Shown here one piece after another: positions 43,941 through 52,000 of a stretch of 54,593 bases of DNA. How positions within the stretch are numbered: position 1 is the first letter of the stretch; each line of letters opens with the position of its first letter. A program made the position numbers and the translations under genes. The notes under the pieces are model-generated. The model did not search any database and was not told the DNA's origin. It saw only the letters and a program-made list of their open reading frames with translations. Location: assembly GCA_020854055.1 (NCBI GenBank), contig JADZGD010000060.1, positions 1-54,593 of the forward strand, written 5' to 3'. The stretch is from Bryobacterales bacterium. GTDB taxonomy: Bacteria; Acidobacteriota; Terriglobia; Bryobacterales; Bryobacteraceae.

Positions 43941-45109
43941 GCTTTTAGCGCCCGCTTCTCGACGGCGGCCTCCGCGTACGCCTGCTCGGCGGCGGCCACG
44001 CCCGTCCCGTACTTCACCGGGATGCCGTTGGCATTCAGAATGATCTCCAGACCGGCAATCACGGCGAACAGGTCGGCGAAATCGAAGTAGCCAAGGTGTG
44101 CGATGCGGAAGATCCGCCCCTTCATGCTGCCCTGCCCGTTAGCGATGATGGCGCCGAAGCGGTTGCGGAACTCCTTCACAATCACGCCGGAATCCATACC
44201 CTCGGGAGCGCAGATGGAAGTAACCGCGCCACCCGGCGAGGCGGCGGCGAACAGCTTCAGGCCCAGCGCTGCGGCGGCAGCGCGCGTGGCGGCGGCCAGT
44301 TGCTGGGCATTGGCGATCAGCTTGTCCATGCCGATCGACTGGACATACTTCAGCGCTTCATTGAGCGCGATGATCAGCGAAGTGTTCGGCGTCCAGGAGG
44401 ACTCGCCGTTGGCGGCGCTCTTCGCCTCTTTCTTGAAGTCGAAGTAATAGTGGGGCAGGTCGGCGGTTTCGGTACGTTTCCACGCCTTCCGGCTGATCGA
44501 CACAAACGCGATGCCCGGCGGAATCATGAACGCCTTTTGCGATCCGCCCACCACCACGTCCAGTCCCCACTCGTCGATTTTGAGCGGCATGGTGCCCAGA
44601 CCGGTAATGGCGTCGACAACGAAGATGGCGTCCGTTTTTGCCACCGCCTTGCCCATCGCCTCCACGTTATGCACCGCGCCGGTGGAAGTCTCTGAAGCCT
44701 GCACGAAGACGCCCTTGATGGCCGGTTCGGCGGCCAGCGCTTCGGCCACGCGCTCCGGCGAAACCCGGTCGCCGTATTCGGCCTTGAGGACGGTCACGTC
44801 CAGGCCGTACGCTTTGGCGATCTCCACCCAGCGCTCTCCGAACTTGCCGGCGGAGCAGACAATCACTTTGTCGCCTTTGGAGAACAGGTTGGAAACGGAT
44901 GCGTCCATCAAACCGGTTCCCGAGGCAACCATGATCAGAATTTCACCCTGCGTTCCCATCACCTGCCTCAACGCGGAAAGTGTGGAGCGGTACAGGTTAC
45001 GAAAGTCCTCGGTGCGGTGATGGATATCGGAATCCATCATGGCGTGCAGGGCCGGAGGATAGAGAGGCGTCGGCCCGGGGGTTAGTAATCGCTGTTTTTT
45101 AATGTACAT
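43937..45109 (-). CDS. Class V aminotransferase, probable phosphoserine/alanine-glyoxylate type
   Basis: A 390-residue PLP enzyme of the alanine-glyoxylate/serine-pyruvate aminotransferase group. It begins RLLTPGPTPLYPPALHAM, and MVASGTGLMDASVSNLF holds the phosphate-side residues. VVDAITGLGTMPLKIDEW carries the pyridine Asp, and VVGGSQKAFMIPPG the Schiff-base Lys (about 193). Overlap with serA suggests that it acts as the SerC-type enzyme converting 3-phosphohydroxypyruvate to phosphoserine. A class V enzyme of this shape serves that role in some archaea and bacteria. Alanine-glyoxylate transamination is the alternative. It starts 33 bases from the divergent yqeY-type gene. Confidence 0.93.
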   Translation of the reverse strand: MYIKKQRLLTPGPTPLYPPALHAMMDSDIHHRTEDFRNLYRSTLSALRQVMGTQGEILIMVASGTGLMDASVSNLFSKGDKVIVCSAGKFGERWVEIAKAYGLDVTVLKAEYGDRVSPERVAEALAAEPAIKGVFVQASETSTGAVHNVEAMGKAVAKTDAIFVVDAITGLGTMPLKIDEWGLDVVVGGSQKAFMIPPGIAFVSISRKAWKRTETADLPHYYFDFKKEAKSAANGESSWTPNTSLIIALNEALKYVQSIGMDKLIANAQQLAAATRAAAAALGLKLFAAASPGGAVTSICAPEGMDSGVIVKEFRNRFGAIIANGQGSMKGRIFRIAHLGYFDFADLFAVIAGLEIILNANGIPVKYGTGVAAAEQAYAEAAVEKRALKA

Positions 45110-45142
45110 GGAGAACTTCCAGAACCTTTAGAATAACAGGAA

Positions 45143-45589
45143 ATGGCATTACTCGATCAGATACAGGCCGGCATGGTGCAGGCGATGAAAGCGAAGCAGG
45201 AGGCGCGATTGAGCGCCCTGCGGATGATCAAGACGGCGCTCAAGAAGCACGAGGTGGACTCGATGAAGCCGCTTGACGAGGCCACCGAATTGCAGGTGAT
45301 GAGTACGTTGCTCAAGCAGCGTAAGGAATCGATCGAGATGTTCCGCAAAGCCAACCGGCTCGAGCTGGCCGAAAAGGAAGAGGCGGAATTGAAAATCATC
45401 GAGAGCTACCTTCCCTCGGCGCCCACCGGTGAAGAAATGGATGCCGCCGTCGAGGCGGCGATGTCGGAAACCGGAGCCGCCTCGCTCAAACAGATGGGAA
45501 TGGTAATGAAGGCTGCGCAGGCGAAACTGGCCGGCAAGCGTGTCGACGGAAAGACGCTGAGCGAACGCGTCCGGGCGAAACTGAGCTGA
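45143..45589 (+). CDS. GatB/YqeY domain-containing protein
   Basis: A 148-residue cytoplasmic protein of the YqeY family, related to the C-terminal tRNA-binding part of GatB. It is almost all helical: MKAKQEARLSALRMIKTALKK, the linker KIIESYLPSAP, then MGMVMKAAQAKLAGKRVDGKTLS (the GatB tail fold). It may act on tRNA or tRNA-dependent amidation; the function is unproven. The ATG follows an ACAGGA site. It is divergent from the aminotransferase gene and one base before the glycosyltransferase gene, so it is probably co-transcribed with it. Confidence 0.93.
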   Translation: MALLDQIQAGMVQAMKAKQEARLSALRMIKTALKKHEVDSMKPLDEATELQVMSTLLKQRKESIEMFRKANRLELAEKEEAELKIIESYLPSAPTGEEMDAAVEAAMSETGAASLKQMGMVMKAAQAKLAGKRVDGKTLSERVRAKLS

Positions 45590-45590
45590 G

Positions 45591-46652
45591 ATGTCCTCCG
45601 CGGTGGTGCTGATTCCCGCCTACAAGCCCGGCGCCGAGATGACCCGCCTGGTTTCCGGGTTGCTGGAGCGGGCCGGGGAGTTGCTGGCGGGAATCGTAGT
45701 GGTGGATGACGGAAGCGGGAGCGCCTACCGCCCGCTGTTTGACGCGGTCGCCGGACACCGCGCGGTGAACGTACTGCGCCACGCCGTGAACCTGGGCAAG
45801 GGCGCGGCGCTCAAAACCGGATTCAACCACGCGCTGCTCGCCTGGCCGGAAGCGGCGGGCGTGGTGACGGCCGATGCCGACGGGCAGCACAACGTGGAAG
45901 ACATTCTGAACGTGGCACGGTATCTGACGGCCCACCCCGGCGAGATCGTGCTGGGCGTGCGAGGCTTCGAGGGGCACATTCCGCTACGCAGCCGCGTGGG
46001 CAACCTGCTGACGCGCTACGTGTTCCGGGTGTTCACCGGATTGCGGCTGAGTGATACACAAACGGGACTGCGCGGCTGGCCGGCCGGCTATTGCATGGCC
46101 GTGCTGCCGATCGCAATCAATGGATATGATTTCGAGTTGGAGTGCCTGATGGATACCCGCGAGAACCACGGATTCAAAGTGACCGAGCTACCGATAAAAA
46201 CGATCTATCTGGATGGCAACAAGAGTTCGCACTTCAACCCGGTGCGCGATTCGCTGCGCATCTACTTCGTATTCGCGCGCTACTGCGGGGCATCGCTGGC
46301 AGCGGCGGTGATCGACTCGCTGTTCTTCTATATCGCATTTCACCTGAGTGCCGGGCTCGCGCTGAGCCAGGTGGTGGGGAGGCTGGCTGCGCTGGTGATC
46401 GCCTTCACGCTGCAGCGCAACCTCGTGTTTCGCAGCGATGCCAGCGCGGCTCGATCACTCGTCAAATACCTGGCGCTGCTGGTGGTGATGGGAGTGGTCT
46501 CCTATAGCATGATGAACTTCCTGTACCAGCGCGCCCAGTTCCCGGTGCTGGCCGCCAAGATGACCGCTGAGGGCATCCTCTTTCTGGTCAATTTCAGCAT
46601 CCTCCGGCAGTTCATTTTTACCCGGTCGAAGACGGCTAATGGATCGCTCTGA
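45591..46652 (+). CDS. Glycosyltransferase family 2 fused to a GtrA-type membrane domain
   Basis: A 353-residue fusion. The N-terminal GT2 (about 1-215) opens VVLIPAYKPGAEM, has VVVDDGSGSAY (nucleotide Asp pair), NLGKGAALKTGF, and DADGQHN (DXD, metal/UDP). It resembles dolichol/undecaprenyl-phosphate mannosyl- or glucosyltransferases. The C-terminal GtrA-type region (about 220-345) has four helices and RNLVFRSD, typical of flippase-like GtrA. Together they could attach a sugar to a polyprenyl phosphate and flip or hold it. The start is one base after the YqeY stop, and its last 14 bases overlap the next gene. It heads a four-gene packed cluster. Confidence 0.93.
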   Translation: MSSAVVLIPAYKPGAEMTRLVSGLLERAGELLAGIVVVDDGSGSAYRPLFDAVAGHRAVNVLRHAVNLGKGAALKTGFNHALLAWPEAAGVVTADADGQHNVEDILNVARYLTAHPGEIVLGVRGFEGHIPLRSRVGNLLTRYVFRVFTGLRLSDTQTGLRGWPAGYCMAVLPIAINGYDFELECLMDTRENHGFKVTELPIKTIYLDGNKSSHFNPVRDSLRIYFVFARYCGASLAAAVIDSLFFYIAFHLSAGLALSQVVGRLAALVIAFTLQRNLVFRSDASAARSLVKYLALLVVMGVVSYSMMNFLYQRAQFPVLAAKMTAEGILFLVNFSILRQFIFTRSKTANGSL

Positions 46653-47040
46653 CCAGGCCCGGCTCGATGCCGAGGTCCGCTATCTTCACGACGCATTTTT
46701 CTCCAGACCGCTCGCTGCCGAAGTGGTGGATCGCTACATTCGCGCGGTACGGCACTGCGGGCTGGACGAAGACCGCACGGCCGAAAAGATCGTTCGCAGC
46801 AGGCTCGACGCCGAAGCAGTGGAGTTCGCGCTGCGCCTCCGCGGGCGGGGCGTCGCACTCACACGAAAGATCCGGATTCTGTTCTATCTGGTGGAAGTGC
46901 GGAGCGATTACTACGCCGATTTCGTGAACGAAACCCCTCTATTCGGCCGCGCGCTGTGGCGTCTTGCCGCGTCGCTCGCACGGACCGCATGGAAGCTGGT
47001 TAAGGGCTCCTGGCTGGTGTGGAGGCACGGGTTTGGCTGA
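46639..47040 (+). CDS. Conserved-looking hypothetical protein in glycan cluster
   Basis: A 133-residue protein that I do not recognise. The N-terminal two thirds is helical and charged (AEVVDRYIRAVRHCGLDEDRT). VALTRKIRILFYLVEVRSDYYADF follows, then an amphipathic or membrane-near C-terminus (about 103-130, LWRLAASLARTAWKLVKGSW). There is no signal peptide. ATG 46639 lies inside the end of the glycosyltransferase gene. Its TGA overlaps the TTG start region of the next gene, so the order is fixed by coupling. A partner of the glycosyltransferase or of the oxidoreductase is possible. Confidence 0.8.
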   Translation: MDRSDQARLDAEVRYLHDAFFSRPLAAEVVDRYIRAVRHCGLDEDRTAEKIVRSRLDAEAVEFALRLRGRGVALTRKIRILFYLVEVRSDYYADFVNETPLFGRALWRLAASLARTAWKLVKGSWLVWRHGFG

Positions 47041-48613
47041 AGCCCTGTTTGACGCCATCGTCGTCGGCTCGGGGCCGGCCGGCACTTTCGCCGCGCGCGA
47101 ACTGGCGGGACGCAAAGTCCTGGTGCTCGACGTGGGATACCGCGCGCCCGAGGGGCCACCCCTGGCCGGCAGCCTCTATGCGCTGCGGCGCGAGCGGCGC
47201 GATCTGTTTGCGGAACTGATCGGTGACGGGTTCGAAGGGCTCCACAACCTGCACCGGGATCCGGTCAGCCTCAAGCTGAAATCGCCGCGCACTTCCTACG
47301 TACTACGCGGCTGGCAGGCATTGTCACCGCTGGTATCAACCAACTTCCAGGCCATGATGAGCTTCGCCCAGGGCGGGCTGGCGAATGCCTGGGGTGCCGG
47401 CGTCTACCGGTTCAACAGCGAGGAACTGCGTCAGTTTCCGCTGCCGGCGGGCGAACTGGAACCGTACTACGACGAATTGACGGCACACATCGGCGTCAGC
47501 GGCGGCAACGATGATCTCGTGGAGTTCTTCGGCCGCGACCCGTCGCTGCAGCCGCCCATGCGTCTTTCCCTGTTGGCGGCCGGAATACTGCAGCGCTATC
47601 AAGCCGCGCGAAAGCGCTTCCGCATGCGGGGAATCACCCTCGGCCTGCCGCGCCTCGCTGTGCTGACCGAGCCACACAACGGGCGGACGCCGTATGCGTA
47701 CGACAACCTGGAGTTCTTCCAGCCCTACAACCCGGCTATCTACAATCCCGTCTTTACACTCGATCCGTTGATCGCCAGCGGCGCGCTGGAGTTGGCCCGA
47801 GGCTGGCTGGTGACGCATTTCCGCGAATCGGCCGGCGTGGTGGAAGTCTACGCCCGCCACGTTGAGACCGGCGCGCAAGAGACGTTCCGCGCCCGGAATC
47901 TGCTGTTGGGCGCGGGTACGCTGAGCACCACCAGGATCGTGCTCGCCTCCTGGCGGGATGAACAGGCGCGGCTGCCGGTGCTCGAGAACCCGATGGCCTG
48001 CATCCCCCTTTTCCGGCTGTCGAGAATCGGCGCGGCGCTCGATGTAAACGACAGTTCGCTGGCCCAATTGAACGTCGTCTACCGGGACCCTGAATCGGGC
48101 GAGTTGTTGCAGGGGAGCCTCTATGGCACCACCGGGCCGCTGCGCTCCGACGTGCTGTTCGGCTTCCCTCTGACGGCGCGGGCGGCACTGGAGTGGTCCA
48201 AATACCTCTCACCGGCGATGACGCTGCTGATGATGTTCTATCCGGGCAGGCGTGAGCCGGATAACTACATCCGGCTGCAAGGGAATGCCCTGCTGGTCAA
48301 CTATCAATGGCGTGGCACCGGCGGGCCCGAAAGGGCGTTGCTGCGCGCATTCCGGCGAATTGGCTTCCACGGGTTGGCGGCGTTGTGCCAGTATCCCGCG
48401 GCGGGCAGCAGCCTGCACTACGGCTGCACGCTACCCATGCGCGCCGCGCCGGCACGGTACGAGACTGGCGCCGATGGACGGCTGGCGGACACGGCCAATG
48501 TCTATGTCTGCGACGGAGCCTGCTTCAGCGCGCTGCCGGCCAAGAACCTGACCTTTACCATCATGGCGAACGCCATGCGGATTGCCCGCGGGCTGCGGAG
48601 GAAGATGGAATGA
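47033..48613 (+). CDS. GMC-type FAD-dependent oxidoreductase
   Basis: A 526-residue flavoprotein of the glucose-methanol-choline type. The FAD loop is FDAIVVGSGPAGTFAAREL (about 6-24). Mid-protein QGGLANAWGAGVYRFN matches the GGxSxxxG-type cofactor region. The end has SLHYGCTLPM, whose His may be the active-site base, and DGACFSALPAKNLTFTIMANAMRIA, the GMC C-terminal signature. There is no signal peptide. Start TTG 47033 has GGAGG 7 nt upstream. It lies inside the end of the preceding gene, and its own TGA overlaps the next ATG. Sugar or polyprenol oxidation within the cluster is an inference from neighbours. Confidence 0.87.
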   Translation: MAEALFDAIVVGSGPAGTFAARELAGRKVLVLDVGYRAPEGPPLAGSLYALRRERRDLFAELIGDGFEGLHNLHRDPVSLKLKSPRTSYVLRGWQALSPLVSTNFQAMMSFAQGGLANAWGAGVYRFNSEELRQFPLPAGELEPYYDELTAHIGVSGGNDDLVEFFGRDPSLQPPMRLSLLAAGILQRYQAARKRFRMRGITLGLPRLAVLTEPHNGRTPYAYDNLEFFQPYNPAIYNPVFTLDPLIASGALELARGWLVTHFRESAGVVEVYARHVETGAQETFRARNLLLGAGTLSTTRIVLASWRDEQARLPVLENPMACIPLFRLSRIGAALDVNDSSLAQLNVVYRDPESGELLQGSLYGTTGPLRSDVLFGFPLTARAALEWSKYLSPAMTLLMMFYPGRREPDNYIRLQGNALLVNYQWRGTGGPERALLRAFRRIGFHGLAALCQYPAAGSSLHYGCTLPMRAAPARYETGADGRLADTANVYVCDGACFSALPAKNLTFTIMANAMRIARGLRRKME

Positions 48614-49446
48614 AGATCTTCATCACCGGCATTCAAGGCTTCCTCGGCTCGGCCATGGCCGCCGCATTTCGCCGCCGCGGATGGCGCGTGGGAGGCTCGG
48701 CGCGCGCGCCGCGAGATCGCTCAATCCCCCGCCTGACGCTGGGAGATGAACCGCCCGCGGGCCTGTTCGCGGGCTTCGACGTGGTGATTCACGGCGCTTA
48801 CGACCCGCACGCCGGGCTGGAGCGCAATGTTACCGGAACCAGGCGCATCTACCGCGCGGCGGTGCGCGACCGGGTACCGCGGCAGGTGCTGATCAGTTCC
48901 TACTCCGCACGGCCCGCGGCGCCCACTACGTACGGACAGATAAAACACACACTGGAACAATTCTTCCTGGCCGAAGCGCAAACGATTGTCCGGCCTGGCA
49001 TGGTAACCGGGGGCGGCATGTTCGAGCGGGTGGCACAAATGATACTGCGCTCGCCCCTGGTGCCGCTGATCGGCAGCGGGGCCGATCTGGTGCCCATACT
49101 CGACGTGGACGATTTCACGCTGGCGATGGAACGGATTCTGGAAAAGGACGAGCGAGGCGCCTTCAACCTGTTCGCGCCCCGGCTGCCGGCCTCCCGCCGG
49201 GTAGCGCAGTTGGTTTGCCAGGCCACCGGACACCGCGCGCTACTGGTGCCGGTTCCGGCCTGGGTGGTGATTGCCGGAGCCCGCCTGGCGTTCTGGCTGC
49301 GACTGACGCGGTTCGATGCCTCGAGCGGCGCGCGCATGGCGCGGATAAACCGCCTGCCCGCCTACGAATCGGACCTGGTGCGGCTGATCGGGGCGGCGAC
49401 CGAACCTGAGGATGCGATTCGCCGCTCGGTCGCTGTGGGAAGATAA
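48610..49446 (+). CDS. NAD-dependent epimerase/dehydratase (extended SDR)
   Basis: A 278-residue Rossmann enzyme. It opens MKIFITGIQGFLGSAM (GxxGxxG, about 7-13), has the strand-end FDVVIHGAYDPH, the serine region LISSYSARP and a catalytic YxxxK in TYGQIKH. The C-terminal substrate half includes PLIGSGADLVPILDVDDFT. It acts on nucleotide sugars or related alcohols by family rule; the substrate is unknown. The ATG overlaps the GMC oxidoreductase stop (ATGA). I discarded a much longer in-frame extension lying within that gene. It is the last gene of the packed cluster; the next start is only 8 bases on. Confidence 0.9.
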   Translation: MKIFITGIQGFLGSAMAAAFRRRGWRVGGSARAPRDRSIPRLTLGDEPPAGLFAGFDVVIHGAYDPHAGLERNVTGTRRIYRAAVRDRVPRQVLISSYSARPAAPTTYGQIKHTLEQFFLAEAQTIVRPGMVTGGGMFERVAQMILRSPLVPLIGSGADLVPILDVDDFTLAMERILEKDERGAFNLFAPRLPASRRVAQLVCQATGHRALLVPVPAWVVIAGARLAFWLRLTRFDASSGARMARINRLPAYESDLVRLIGAATEPEDAIRRSVAVGR

Positions 49447-49454
49447 GCCGGCAG

Positions 49455-50348
49455 ATGTCTGATTCCAACAATCCGCGTCTTCCACTGGCAATTGCGGGAA
49501 CCGGTCGTCTGGCGCAGGCGCTAGGGCGCTTGCTGCTGTCGCGCGGTTGGCCGGTGGTGGCGGTGGCCGGCCGTGACGCCGAGCGCACAGGGCAGGCGGC
49601 GCGGTTCATCGGCTCCGGCGTAAGCGCCACGTCGTTCGCCGGACTGCCGGCCCACAGCCCCTATCTACTGATCGCCGTGTCAGACGATGCCATCGCCTCG
49701 GTGGCGCGCAAGATCGGATGGGCCCGGATTGCGATTCACACCTCCGGATTGCATGATCTGGCGCCACTGGCCCCACTGGCCGCGGCCGGATGCGCTTGCG
49801 CGGCGATGCACCCGCTGCAAACCATCGCCTCGCCCGAACAAGGCGCCGGCGCGCTCGCGGAAGCGTGGTTCGCCGTCTCCGGCGATCCGCCAGCCTGCCA
49901 GTTGGCGGAACAAATGGTGGCGGTGGCGGGCGCCCGTTCGTTTCACCTGGATCTGGAGCTCCGGCCGCTTTATCACGCCGCGGCAGTGATGGCTTCCAAC
50001 TACGTTGTCGCGCTGCTCGATGCCGCTGTTATCCTGATGGAAAGAGCCGGTGTGGAACGAAAAGTGGCGCGGCAGGCATTGGATCCACTGGCCCGCGCCG
50101 CGGTCACCAATGCTCTCCACATGACGCCGGAGAAGGCGCTAACCGGTCCCATCCGGCGCGGCGACCAAGGGACCCTGCTGTTTCATTTGGAAGCTTTGAA
50201 GAGAGCCGATCCGGCGCTTGCCAGGTTGTATCGCGCGCTGGCGCGGCATACGATTGATCTTGCTGTTCGCGCAGGACTCCCGCCGGAAGCGGCGGGCCAA
50301 CTTGAAATGACCTTGTCTGATGACCGTCACGAGGAGTCTCATGGCTGA
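49455..50348 (+). CDS. Rossmann-fold DUF2520 protein, candidate ketopantoate reductase
   Basis: A 297-residue protein. An N-terminal Rossmann part (PLAIAGTGRLAQALGRLL, GxGxxxxxxG, about 10-27) is followed by IHTSGLHDLAPLAPL and AAMHPLQTIASPE. A helical DUF2520 half ends with NALHMTPEKALTGPIRRGD (about 215-233). DUF2520 sits beside dehydrogenase-type Rossmann domains, and its relatives include PanG-type ketopantoate reductases as I recall the literature. Its 3' end overlaps the panB start, and panC follows. No panE is seen in this window. I therefore propose, as inference, that it reduces ketopantoate. The family assignment itself is firm. Confidence 0.88.
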   Translation: MSDSNNPRLPLAIAGTGRLAQALGRLLLSRGWPVVAVAGRDAERTGQAARFIGSGVSATSFAGLPAHSPYLLIAVSDDAIASVARKIGWARIAIHTSGLHDLAPLAPLAAAGCACAAMHPLQTIASPEQGAGALAEAWFAVSGDPPACQLAEQMVAVAGARSFHLDLELRPLYHAAAVMASNYVVALLDAAVILMERAGVERKVARQALDPLARAAVTNALHMTPEKALTGPIRRGDQGTLLFHLEALKRADPALARLYRALARHTIDLAVRAGLPPEAAGQLEMTLSDDRHEESHG

Positions 50349-51141
50349 CTCCACCCGAACTGCCCGCATTACCGATCTTGCCCGGAAAAAGGCCCGCGGG
50401 GAAAAAATTGCCATGATGACCGCCTACGACGCGGCCTTCGCCCGGCTGCTGGACCGCGCGGGGATGGATGTGCTGCTGGTGGGCGATTCGCTGGGAATGG
50501 TCGTGCTTGGCCACCAGACCACCATCCCGGTCACGGTGGACGTGATGGTTCACCATACGCGCGCCGTGGTGCAGGGTGCCAGCCGGGCGCTGGTAGTGGC
50601 GGACCTGCCGTTTTTGAGCTACCAGGTGAGCACTGCCGAAGCGCTGCGCAACGCCGGGCGGCTGCTGCAGGAAGGCGGCGCGGCGGCGGTGAAGCTGGAA
50701 GGAGGCCGCGCGGTGACCGCAGTGGTGGAGCGGTTGGTCGAGGTGGGCATCCCGGTAATGGGCCACCTCGGGCTACTACCGCAGGCGATTCACCAACTGG
50801 GAGGATTCCGCCAGCAGGCCACCAGGGCCGAAGAAGCCGAGCGGCTGGCAGAGGACGCCCACCTGCTCCAGAAGGCCGGCGCGTTCGCCATCGTGCTGGA
50901 ATCGATTCCCGCCCATCTCGCCGGACGGGTAAGCTCGGAACTGACGATCCCCACCATCGGCATCGGCGCCGGTCCGGATTGTGACGGCCAGGTGCTGGTA
51001 ATGCACGATGCGGTGGGCCTGTCGGCCTACCAGCCTCCGTTCGCAAAGCAGTACGCGCCGCTCGGCGAACTGTTCGTCAAGGCTGCTGAAGAGTACATTC
51101 GCGAAGTGAGAGCCGGCGTCTTCCCGGCGCGGCCGGCATGA
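50341..51141 (+). CDS. panB: 3-methyl-2-oxobutanoate hydroxymethyltransferase
   Basis: A 266-residue PanB that transfers a one-carbon unit from 5,10-methylene-THF to alpha-ketoisovalerate, giving ketopantoate. Motifs are MMTAYDAAFARLLD, DVLLVGDSLGMVVLGH (metal Asp), AAAVKLEGG, GHLGLLPQAIHQLGG, the catalytic Glu in IVLESIPAH, and TIGIGAGPDCDGQVLV. It keeps the compact family length. ATG 50341 has GAGGAG 4 nt upstream and overlaps the DUF2520 gene; its TGA overlaps the panC ATG. The enzyme is cytoplasmic and starts the coenzyme A branch. Confidence 0.97.
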   Translation: MADSTRTARITDLARKKARGEKIAMMTAYDAAFARLLDRAGMDVLLVGDSLGMVVLGHQTTIPVTVDVMVHHTRAVVQGASRALVVADLPFLSYQVSTAEALRNAGRLLQEGGAAAVKLEGGRAVTAVVERLVEVGIPVMGHLGLLPQAIHQLGGFRQQATRAEEAERLAEDAHLLQKAGAFAIVLESIPAHLAGRVSSELTIPTIGIGAGPDCDGQVLVMHDAVGLSAYQPPFAKQYAPLGELFVKAAEEYIREVRAGVFPARPA

Positions 51142-51995
51142 GTCTCGAGGTTGTTTATACCATCGAAGATCTCCGCTTCCGCATCGCCCGGAAGCGGGCC
51201 GCCGGCGCCACCATCGGCCTCGTCCCCACCATGGGAGCGCTACACAGCGGCCACCTCAGCCTGATGGAACGGGCGCGCGACGAGAACGATTCCGTTATAG
51301 TGAGCATTTTCGTCAACCCGGCGCAATTCAACCAGGAGGAAGATTACAACCGCTATCCCCGTTCGCTGGAAACCGATGTGGAACTGTGCGAAACAGTGGG
51401 GGTGGCGATCGTGTTCGCGCCTTCGGCCGCGGAGATGTATCCGGAAGAGGCCTACACATCGGTGGAGGTTTCCACGATCACCGAGGGGCTCTGTGGCGCG
51501 TTCCGCCCGGGTCACTTCACGGGCGTGGCGACGGTGGTTATGAAGCTGCTCCAGATTGTGCAGCCCGATCGCGTCTACTTCGGTGAAAAAGACGCGCAGC
51601 AACTGGCCATGATCGAACGGCTGGTGCGGGATCTGAACGTGCCGGTAAAGGTGGTTGCCGTGCCGACCGTGCGGGATGAAGATGGCGTCGCGCTCAGCTC
51701 GCGCAATCAACTGCTGAGCAAACCGGACCGTGCCAAAGCGCCTGTCGTCTATCGCGCCCTAAGAGCCGCCGTTGCGGTGGCGGCCTCGGGAGTCACGGAC
51801 GTGGAGGCGATGAAAGCGGCCGCTGCCGCGGTGCTGGCGCGCGAGCCGTCCGTCCGGGTGGAGTACCTGGAGGTGGTCGATCCGGCGACCATGCAACCGG
51901 TGGAAAAAGTGGATCAACCCGTGCGCATCGCCATCGCCGCCTGGCTGGGCGGCATCCGGTTGATCGACAACCTGCTGGCAACGCCCCGGCGGTAG
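51138..51995 (+). CDS. panC: Pantothenate synthetase
   Basis: A 285-residue pantoate-beta-alanine ligase (ATP to AMP). The HIGH-type motif lies in PTMGALHSGHLSLM (about 29-42). FVNPAQFNQEEDYNRYPR carries pantoate-binding Gln, RPGHFTGVATVV and YFGEKDAQQ follow, and DGVALSSRNQLL is the KMSKS-type loop. The length is the family norm. ATG 51138 overlaps the panB stop. No panD is seen in the window. It is the last gene of the cluster, and its stop meets that of the convergent DapA-like gene with 4 bases between the frames. Confidence 0.97.
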   Translation: MSLEVVYTIEDLRFRIARKRAAGATIGLVPTMGALHSGHLSLMERARDENDSVIVSIFVNPAQFNQEEDYNRYPRSLETDVELCETVGVAIVFAPSAAEMYPEEAYTSVEVSTITEGLCGAFRPGHFTGVATVVMKLLQIVQPDRVYFGEKDAQQLAMIERLVRDLNVPVKVVAVPTVRDEDGVALSSRNQLLSKPDRAKAPVVYRALRAAVAVAASGVTDVEAMKAAAAAVLAREPSVRVEYLEVVDPATMQPVEKVDQPVRIAIAAWLGGIRLIDNLLATPRR

Positions 51996-52000
51996 GCGTT
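51980..52000. terminator. Hairpin over the panC stop codon
   Basis: AACGCC (51980-51985) pairs with GGCGTT (51995-52000) around a 9-nt loop. The panC TAG (51993-51995) spans loop and arm, and the minus gene's TGA (52000-52002) starts at its end. It is short with no T-tract. Confidence 0.35.
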
